From Tomocerus qinae (taxonomy: Eukaryota; Arthropoda; Collembola; Entomobryomorpha; Tomoceridae): DNA of 64,000 nt. The translations under genes and the position numbers were made by a program. The stretch lies in the NCBI GenBank assembly GCA_020055645.1, contig CM034549.1:6138001-6202000 (forward strand). Direction: 5' to 3'. The notes under the pieces are model-generated. The model worked only from the letters and a program-made list of their open reading frames with translations, was not told the origin of the DNA and made no database searches. Shown piece by piece: positions 49,177 to 59,700 of this stretch (its first letter is position 1; the number at the start of each line of letters is the position of its first letter).

Positions 49177-50420
49177 ATGTTATCTGCGATGAAAGTTTTT
49201 GTTGTGATGTTTCTGGTAAGTATTCCTTCTTCGGTGTTCAGAAGGGGAGTGAAGGGGGTGCCCTCTGACGCGTTCAAATTTCGGAATCACCTTGACTCAT
49301 CTCCACAGCCTGGGAAGACTTGTGTATACGACCCAAGGCAAGAAAAAGATATCAATGATAGTGACTATATCGATTTCGAGGCAGCTTATTATGACGAGTT
49401 ATTAAAGGTTATGGACGAACGAGAGAAACTTGATGAAGTTGATCCAGTTAACTCTTCGGCTCTGACAACTGCACTAGGCAAAGAAAGTGACATTGGCCTT
49501 ATAACCAATAAGTGGTGCATGGACCCTTTTCTTTTTTGTGACAAAGCCACTAGCACCTGCAAGTGTGGGCTCATTGACACAGCGACACACACTCCAGGTT
49601 GACTCCAGGCTCATTTTAATTTCACTATTTTCACTGTAAGAATGAAATGGACAAGACGGAGATTGTTTGTATCACATGAAATTTTCACACATCATATCAG
49701 AACCAATCTTTGTTAAATATTTTCCCCTTCCTTTCAAAAAAACCTTTCAAGTTTTTCAAACTTTTCACGGTTGATTTTTTTTCTTTTCCTTTATGAAGCG
49801 TTTTTGAAAAGGTTTGAGTTTTATTGCTCATTTCAATGTAATACGGAATAATAATTGAAATTTTTCAAAAATATAGGATATGGGATCAGGGTTCTGGGGC
49901 CATAAATTTTTCCCACCGTTTCAATTATCTAATGACTAGTGACAAAAATTCAATTTTTCTATTTTTATTCTTTATTATTGCTGTTTCTTTTGACCTTGAC
50001 CGAATTGTAAATAATTATTTGATTAATTTGATTAACACATTTAACTAAAATAATCCCATTGTGAAACGTCGCACAGAGTGTGTTGGTGTTCCCTACAACG
50101 AGATTGGGTTCCCGGAACACATTCAGCTGGAAGAAGAAAGCGATGACTCGGGTTTTAAATATTGTGTGAGACCAAAAGATGTGCCATGTGGAATGAGAGA
50201 CACTGTTTTCGGTAACTGCATGAAGAATATGTACTGCGCACCGAAATATTTTCATGGAAAATCAGAGAATTTCTGTGGCCATTGTACTTTAAAACCCGAA
50301 TCCGGATCCATACCCAGCGACCCAGACTTGAACCATGCCACTCGGCTTGTTGGAAACTATCAGTGGACTCTATCTCATTTAATCTACTCTACTTTAGTAG
50401 TTGTGTTGTTATTTAATTGA
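49177..50420 (+). CDS. Cys-rich secreted protein with probable GPI anchor
   Basis: Two exons, 49177-49597 and 50077-50420, join in phase to give 765 nt and 254 residues (250 from the second ATG at 49189, which begins the better signal peptide MKVFVVMFLVSIPSSVF). After an acidic spacer (residues about 45-100) there are two Cys clusters. The first spans the splice: WCMDPFLFCDKATSTCKCG then ECVG. The second has five or more Cys between residues 170 and 215 (FKYCVRPKDVPC, NCMKNMYC, FCGHC). The spacing C-x6-C-x-C resembles EB-type or related disulfide modules of arthropod surface proteins, but I cannot assign it. The C-terminus ends in a hydrophobic run (STLVVVLLFN) directly at the stop, as expected for a GPI signal. 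The acceptor at 50071-50076 has a weak pyrimidine tract; the Cys pattern and phase support it. Confidence 0.72.
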
Positions 50421-50508
50421 CTGTTGAACAGGTTTGCCTCGTTCTACGCGTATATAATATTTAATATTGTGTTTACTGTTTTACGGCCAAAAATCGTTTG
50501 CAAGAGTA

Positions 50509-50526
50509 AATAAATTATCTAATAAA
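50509..50526 (+). terminator. Candidate polyadenylation signals of the Cys-rich gene
   Basis: Two AATAAA hexamers (50509-50514 and 50521-50526) lie about 90-100 bases after the stop at 50420, close enough for a compact 3' UTR and well before the next start at 50788. Confidence 0.5.
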
Positions 50527-50787
50527 TCCCAAATCAATAACGGTGTAAAATACATAAAAATCCACAATAAAATGTAATAATAATAAGTTTTGATAAACAA
50601 TAGATTGAAAAGTTAAAAATTTATTTTTTAAGACAAACATTTGAAGAAGTTGCCCTAATAATTATAACATACTTGGCACGGGAGACATTTTTTAAGTTTA
50701 AAGAAAATGTTTCAGGTTTGTGTCTGAGTTTGAAATATTTGTTTACTGATTTTTTGTTTTATTAATATTGTAGAACTGCTATTAAGA

Positions 50788-53700
50788 ATGAGTCGCCAAA
50801 GAAGGCTTTCCGGCTCACTGCTGGATCCGCAGGCCGAGGAGGAAATTGATCGTTTGGAGCAAGCACGGGGTGACGATACGGGAATCAGCAGGTAAATTAC
50901 AGACTTCGGCTTTTGTTTCGGGTTTCAATTCCAGATGTATTTAAATTTATATGTGTATCCAATTCCAGATGTGTATTTAAATGACATTTTTTAAAATTTA
51001 TAGCGAGCTTATCGGTGTCTTTTCGGAAACAAGTAAGATTTACTATATTAAAAGAATGTAGATCGAATTTTGAATCCAATATTTGAATTTCTTAAATGTC
51101 AGGAGGATTCTTGATGGTAGGTTGATATTTTTGCTAATTTTTTGTGTTTTGTTCAATCATTCACAGGGCAAAGGGAGAATTCTCAACGGTCGTTACAGTT
51201 AAATGGTACAAATGTCGTGTTGAAGGAAACAGAGAAATCAGTATATACTTCGATAGCATGTGTTGGGTGTCAAAAAGTTTACGCTGGAGAAGCTTGTAAG
51301 TTTCAAAGCTTTTAAATGACTTATTTTTTGAAATAGATTAATATTCCAATAATTTGTTATTGTACAGCCCTTCTGTCTCATTTGGAACAAGTAGAAGAAT
51401 GCGGGAGGGGAATTATAGATAATGCAGACATTGACAGAATGAGATGCAAAAAGTGTTGCAGAAACATTAATCAGCCGAATCCTAATGTCAATCATCTGTT
51501 TACCTTGCTGCAGCATATCAAGATGTGCCAGGCGAAAAGAAAAGAAAGATGGAATAGACAAGTATCTTCCAACAGCTGGGAGCGACCACGAAACAATGCC
51601 GCGGAAACTAGCGTCAGTAAGTCATCAATATTTAATACTACTTTCATTTTTCCATATGAAAGAAAATATTACCACAATTGAAATCAGTTTAAAATCTTAT
51701 TTTCATCACATTAATCATGTTCAAGTAACTGAAGACGATGTTTATCGTCCAAATTCCAAATGAAGGGGCAATTTTTTGTTACAAAGTTCCTCAAAATATC
51801 TATAATCTATTGAATTGCTCATTTTTGTTGGTCAAAGATATATTACATTTATTTTCTAATTTTCAAGAATCAGAGTATAAATATATATCCACAATACAAA
51901 ACTATTCTAATTGTGGTTATGCAATTCACGATGAATTAATCTAAACCCCGAGTCAAGAAAAGCTAATATAGTTAGTAGTCCTAGTCTAGTAGTCTTAAAT
52001 AGCATTATGTAAATGTATGTATTATTGAGGGATTAATATTATTCAGCACTAAATTATTTGTATAGAAAATGGTCCTAAAGAACGAAAGAAGGAGACGCAG
52101 GGGGAAGCAACATGTTCAAAATGCTTCACCTTTTTCATTGAAGAGGAAGGTAAGTAGTTATTAATATATTAATATCATACCATTTAGAGAATGTGCACAT
52201 TTATTATTGCAATGGTACAACTAACAACTGAAGAGAGAGGAATCACACCTAGTCATAAACTTTATGGAAATAGATATTATTTCGTTCGACAGCTTAGAAC
52301 AATATATATTTTGTACAATGAGTGCCATTCAAATTTCGTTTTTCAGGGATATTGATATTAAAATTTATACATAAAATTATAACTTTAATTGTTATTTGCA
52401 TCAAGTAGCTATATTGTATTAAATTACCTCACCTCACAGTCGTCGTGTTTTCCAATACTATCATCAAAGTCAATGTCAAAGTATGGCGAAAACATGATTT
52501 TTTATATTACTCATAATCTTTGGTGTGGAATTAGGAGGATCTGAAAGTTGCTCAAGTGTTACATAATGTGTGCACATTCCATCTTTATGCAAATTATTAT
52601 TTATTCGAGTCAAAAATGTGACCCTGGTGGGTGATAAGAATAAGTTGCATACATCCACAATGCTATTTCAATACAAAAAAGTTTACCCTAGGTTGTACTA
52701 AGGTCAAGTTCCAGTTTTAGAATATTTTTTGACTCCGAGTTTGAAGTAACATCTTTCTTCCATCTTCCTTGCAGAACTTGTCAAGCACATGGTGAAGAAT
52801 GAAAACAACTGCCGAACTAGTCAAGAGGGTGATTTCAAAGCAGGGTGTCCAAAATGTAAAAAGTCTTGGTCTTCAGAGGAAATTAGTTTTAATTCAAGGC
52901 TACTTCATTATACTAGATGTGACGGAGTTTCTTGCCCTCCAGTCCCATCCTCCTCCAATGCTCAAGCTCCTAATCCGGTTCTACCTCCGACTAGTTTTCC
53001 AGCACTGTCTCGTACAACTGGAAATGTGACCACGCTATCTGTGCACACTAACTCCGATTCTGACGATGATCTTCAGATTATAGACTGTGTTCAAAAAGAT
53101 GGATCGAAATGGTGCTTAGATACCACTCCAACACCTGACGAAGATATCAAGTATCCTGTTCAAAACGAAGATGGACTATTGGACAATCTAGTTAGATCAT
53201 CTCCCCAAGGAACTCCAAAACCTTGCACTTCAGACAATGTCGTTAGGCCATCTACCCAAGGGATCTCGAAAACTTTGCACTCGGAAAATGCTGCAAGATC
53301 AACTCCCCAAGGAACTTCAAAACATTCTTCAGAAAGTACTTCTACGTCAAATCCCAGTGGAACGTCAAAACATCATTCAGAAAGAACTTCTACGTCAAAT
53401 TCCCGTGGAACTCCAAACCAACACTCAGAAAGTATCTCTAGACCATCTCCTCAAGTAGTTCCAAAACCTTTAAATTCAGAAAATAGTTCAACTTCTAAAG
53501 GAGCTCAAAAACCTTCACATTCAGAAAGTTTCGTTAGACCATCTCCCCAGGTAGTGTCAAAACCTTCTCAAAGTATTCCGAAACCTGTCCAGTGTGTTCA
53601 GAGCAATAGTGATTCAACAGTTACACCCAGCAGGGAGCATATACCGGTTCAGAGAGTTGACAAAGAATATGTAGTGATCGAGTATAATCATGACAGTCCA

Positions 53701-56700
53701 TTGACTGATGCCAAGGTAAAAGTAATTGATTATGGTCACAAAGCGGATATTCCAGTTCAACCACCATCTCCCCCCATTCCCTCACTTCAAAATTCAGCAG
53801 AATCACACCGAACTCCGAATCGCCCGAGTTTATACCCAGTGAACCAAATGGGTCCCCCAGCCGCGAGGAGTTCTTTCATTTCGCTGCCCAAACAAAGCCC
53901 TCCTCCCCCATCTTTATCCATTCCGAAACATACTCCGTCACCGCCTTCAATTTCGAGTCGTGCTCCACCTGCCAATCAGCAAATCTCTCAATCAAGTCCA
54001 AGTCCCCCCAGCAATAGGGCAACATCCACACCGAATGCGAAAAATAGTTTGTCACTAACACCGGGCAATAAACGATTAGATCCTATTCCAGGATCTTCAA
54101 GATCGACTCCCCAGCCATCTCACAATTCAGCCAACAATAATAATCGATTAGATCCTATTCCAGGATCTTCAAGATCGACTCCCCAGCCATCTCCCAATTC
54201 TGCGAACAATAATAATCGTTTAGATCCTATTCCAGGATCTTCAAGACCAATTCCTCAGCCATCTCCAAATTCGGTGAACAATAATAAACGATTAGATCCT
54301 ATTGGACCTTCCAGACCGACTCCTCAGCCATCTCCAAATTCGGCGAACAGTAGATCGGACTCTGTTACAAGAACTTTCAATAGATTCGAGCAGAGTCCTT
54401 CACCATCTCCCACATCGGGGATTAATCAAAGAGATTCTACTCCAGTGCGTATTAATCAAAGTAGATTCGAAGTAACACCAATAACGGTGAACAGAGATGT
54501 ACAAAGCATCGATTGGGACGCCCAGTCGACATGTTCTTCCGTAGCGAGTACCGCGACAACTCCAAATTTTGAAATGAGGCCGCCACCTGTTCCAAATAGA
54601 AGGGAAACAACTCCAGTACGCTCTAGCAATTATGTTCAGCCCCCTCAGCCACCATTAGTGACGAATCAACGCCCAATTAACAACAATGGGCAAGGCATCG
54701 ATTGGGAAGCTCAGTCTGAGTATTCGTCTGTGGCAAGTGGACTTTCTACTCCAGAGCTTTCTATGTATAACCCATCAGAAGATGACTTTCAGCGAATGAA
54801 AATCAAAGGCGAAATGAATATCACATCACTTCAGAATTTGTACAAAAAGTGTAAATACTGCAACTTGAACTTCGAAAGATTTTTGGATGGCATGAAGCAC
54901 TTCAACGAAAGACATTGGCAGAAGAGATGTCCAGGTTGTCTCAATCTCGTGAATGCCAAAGACAACAATTACAAAGATCACTTGAAAGAAAAACATTTCC
55001 ATTATTCCAAGCGAACAGGAAAGTGCGATGAACATATTCGATGCAAATTTTGTAACGAACGATTTCACTACGAGTCAATATGGGATCACATAGCAAATGT
55101 CCATGTAGACCCTCCAGTTGCCACAATTCCTTCTCCACCTGAGACTGAACTGATAATGGAGCCTGTACCCCCTGGACTCATCCCACAATGTGAATTCTTT
55201 TTACTCAAATATTCTTTTTGTTCAATATTTAATATATTTTTATGTTGTATATGTGCTATATATTAAATTTATTTAACTTGTTCATTTGTTTTTATTTAAT
55301 CTGGTGTATAATTATTATTAATCTTTGAAGTAGGGATAAACCTGGACATCCCGGAGTGCTTAAATTCTTCAAACACATCTTTTGAGTCAACTGAGAATGT
55401 TGATGTCGTGGTTGGGGGTGGGAATCATTACTTTACTCCCCCAGAAAAAAAAGTGATGATCCAATATTTCCTGAAAGATTCCAATCCCACATGGAAAGAA
55501 AGTTGTAAGGAAGTTGCAGCTCTTCTCAAGATTGATACCAAACAGGCTTATGTAATAAGACTATTTTATTATATAGCCTAAGATGTTAGACTTGTTTTAA
55601 CTGATAATAACTAGTATAATTAGTTCATATACACATGGTTCAATTTGTACCTAGAGGATCCAGTTCTGGGAAATCAGCCCATTGTAAGGATCTTAAAAAC
55701 CGTTTTAAAACTTATGATTCTCTTTTCTTCTAGCGTTGGTTCCGCACTGTCTATAACACATTTAAGAAAGGGGAATATCCTACATGGGCAGTAACCACCA
55801 ACGGTGTCAAATGTAGGTCATTTACTCATTAACCCGTTATTTGTCTCTTTCTATTCATTTAAATTAAAATACGTGGAATTTTTTATTCAGTATATCAAGC
55901 GACCACACTACCAAATGGGAAATTACATGTCGTTTTCATTGGTCAGAAATCATCGGGCCGCAGAGGTCAGTTTTTTAAAATTGTGCACTAACATACGTTT
56001 ATTTATAATTGTTTAAATAATTTTATGCATTATTTCACATTATAGATATCAATAGTAGTTCTTCTGAAATAGAAGAAGGGGAGGTGGTTGATGATGACGA
56101 AGTGGAGCAAACTGAAGTAATATCCCCTGGAAATGGACAACGTTTGTCTCGATTAGATGATAGGTCTCGGAACCTCGAGAATGATACCAGGCGATGTTCA
56201 GATGATCGTCATATTCATAACAATCGTCACGGACACCGAAGGGAGTCAACTTCAGTCTCAGCGAGCGACAGAGGCAGCAACCACGATACCCGTCGTCATT
56301 CTGAGCCTGACCGAGTTGCTTCCAGTAGCAGTGGAAGACCATCAGCGGAAAAGTCAAGGAAGCCTAACAAAAGGAGGGTGATTGAAAGTGACGAGAGTGA
56401 AGAAGAGACTGAAGGGGCGAGAAAAAATATCCAGAAGACTCCTAATGAAGTAGAAGATGGAGGAAATGATAGCGATACGGAAAGTTGTATAACACAAATA
56501 ATCCCACGGACAACTCCAGCGAGAACACCAAATATAAAACCAGAACCCATTTCTAATAGGCTTAGCCAGCCAATCCCTCCGACATATAAAGTGTTTCCGA
56601 ATCCTCCACAACTACCACCTGGAATACAAAATCGACATAGGGAGACTGTTTCCCAAAGGGTGCCGCAGGGAAACTTACCCCAAGGAAACTCTAAAGTCAA

Positions 56701-59700
56701 TATGCATCCTCCAGCTCAACACCGGAAATCAGCAACAGAAAATATGCCTCAGACGAGTCCCAAAATAAATAAAGAACCTCCGCCCCCTCCACAACACCGG
56801 AATCAAAATTCTGCAACTATTCCCGAAAAAGTAAATACAGTTGGTCGCCAAAATCCTGAGACAGTTCGCGAAAGGATGGCAAGCTCTAAAGTAAACAATG
56901 TACCGCCTTCATCTCCAGCTCAACACCGGAGTCGAACAGAGACTTCATCGGAAAGACTACTTGCAGCTACTTCCAATAAAAATAAGGATACCCCGTTCCG
57001 GTCGCCTGCTCGAAGCCAGACTGTGGAAACCCCAGAGAAACAAAGTAAGGAAAGGAGCACACGTAGTCGGAGTAGAAAACGGTCGCGTAATCGTGCAGAT
57101 GATGGAGACAGTTCTTCTGACTACGAACCTTTAAAGAAAAAGAAGGAATCCTCTAAAAACAAAGAATCTGCGAAAAAGAGTAAATCGACAAACAATTCAA
57201 CTCCATCGCCATCAACTTCCAAAAATGTGGACAAGCGGGAGCACCGGAGAGACGAATCCTCCGAAAAGTCTAAACCTCCTGAGAAACGAGGCAATGAAAA
57301 GGATACACGCAGTCGGAGTCGAAGTAAAAAGCGATCGACTAACCCAGCAAATGACGAGGACAGTTCTTCTGACTACGAACCCTCGGGGAAGAAAAAGAAG
57401 GACTCTAGAAACAAAGACTCGGAGAGAAATAAAACACCGACAAACAATTCAACGCCATCGACATCAACTTCCAAAAATAGGGAAAAGCGGGAGCACCTGA
57501 GAGACAAATCATTCGAGGAGTCTGAACCCCCTGAGAAAAGGAAACGATGTTCGACGGAAAGCAATAGTCGACCGCCAGCAGAGTACACTGTGAAAACGTC
57601 TACACCTTCTAAAGTCATCTTGGAAAAGACTAGCAGCAGCTCCAGAGGACGTGTCAGTGAAGGTACTTCTCAGAATTCCAGTAAGTTTTAAATTCCTTAA
57701 TATTCAAAAGTATTGCAGACATTGAGAATTTTCTGCATCATAGCAAGCAGGTTGTTCTAACTGCTTCACCCTTCCTCCACATTGGAAATTTGGAAAATAC
57801 TTTCAAAATATTGGAACTTTATTTTAGAAATATCAGCTAGAGAAGTGGTTGTGGGAATCAGAGAATTCTTGACGCATGACTGGTTTATTGATGGTTATTA
57901 TTTAGTCTGAAAAGCTGCAGATAATTCTCATCCTAATTTTTTGGCAGTTGTATTATTTTGCATTGCAGTTGCACTATCATTAATAATAAATACTATTATC
58001 TGTGCTTGTGCCACCGCCACCCTTAATTGTCATTCGGCTTTTGAATTCAAGTGATAAAACGAAACGACTAAAAAGCATGAATAAAAATATCAAAAAGCTT
58101 AAGAGTAACGAATTTTGCTTGTTGACTAGACTAAATAACTGCCGCGCGATATTTCTGAAAAGTGTTTCAAAGTGCATGTTGTAAGTAATAACCCTTGAAA
58201 TTGACATTATTTTTCTGGACTCCGTTTTCAGTATATACAAGAATCTCAGGAGTTAAAGCTTTATAATGGCTAGTCAAAAACTAGTCAATGGTGACATCAA
58301 AATTTTTTTAATGTATTTAAAAATACTGTCCCAATATTTTTCAATATGGTCAAATAGGACATTTTTCTAACAGATTTAATGGTGCTAAATGCTGGGAAAA
58401 TATTTTCAATTCAATTTTTTAGTTTTTTAATTTAGTTTCGTAATTTAATACATTAAGATTTTATTTAGTAAAGTATTCGCGTTAAAATCTGTCAGAAATA
58501 TATCTTACTTTTCAATATTAATAATTTTTGACAGTTTTAAATACATTTAAAAGGTTTGGATGATGGATGTCACCACCGTTGACTAGTTTGTGTACACATC
58601 ACATGACATGTCATATTTAATTGCGACGAACAATTCTTTGCACATATTTGTATTGTAATAAAAAGATTATATGACTCCTGAACTACCAATTGAATGTATT
58701 GCGATGGAGGCTATTGTTTTTTGGCCAACATCAATAAATGCAAACGTACTTAATGCTTCTTGCAGATAAGGCTGTTGAACATCCAAGTGTTCAGTTGCTA
58801 GTCAATGTAACCGATACCTTGAAGGGCATCGATGAAGAGGTCGAGGCAAGTCATAATTACAATGCCAATCTGCTTGAAAAGAAAGTGGAGGAATGTAGAA
58901 AGGAAGTGGAGCGTCTTCAGAAGGAAGATGGGGATGCCGCGATGGCGAAAGTCATGCCTAAATTACTCCTCAAGTGTGAAGTCCTTCTCAAAAAAATTAA
59001 AAAGCGGAGTCTAGGTAGCTTTCTTTAATGTGCGTTGCTGTTAATTGCTTTTAATGCTTGAATTTATTTGTATTTATTGTAGTATGTTTGTATTTATTTA
59101 TTTTTAAATTAATTGCTCAGATTCAATTTAGAGGTACCACGAGTAGTTTGTAGTTCGAATTCGAACAATAATATTACCCAATAATATATTGTGCAAAAGT
59201 ATCAGTCTTTGTGCATCAAAGAGAAGTCATTCAGCCAAATATTATTAGATAGATATTTGACTTTCATTTCTAGTGTTTGGTGATGATCTTAATCAGTTGT
59301 AGGTATATGCTTCCTTTAATGCAATTAATTTTAAATACCCACCCAATTTTCGATTTTATTTGAGCACTGCACTGACACTGAGTATTCTACTAAGATTTGT
59401 AGTATTTTTGTATTCGGAACAGGTAACAATCGCGATTACTCGTGGCTTCTCAAATCAAATTGAATAGAATTATTTTCCATTTTCCATGTACTTAATTATA
59501 GTGACATAAATTAATTTTTAAATACACGAGGCATGGATTTTTAAATAATTTCACACCTAAAACCATATAAAAATTATCGCATTGATACCGATCATTAAAT
59601 TTTAAAAGAATATTATAATTAATTATCTTAAACATGGACATCGTGTATATTTTATTGTAGAATCTGCGAATTCTGAACTCCCATCCAGCTGTCCACCATC

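Noticed and set aside
49213-49238. A GTAAGT...CAG pair inside the first exon of the Cys-rich gene that looks like a 26-base intron
   Set aside because: Far below the minimum size for a spliceosomal intron; the exon stays open through it.
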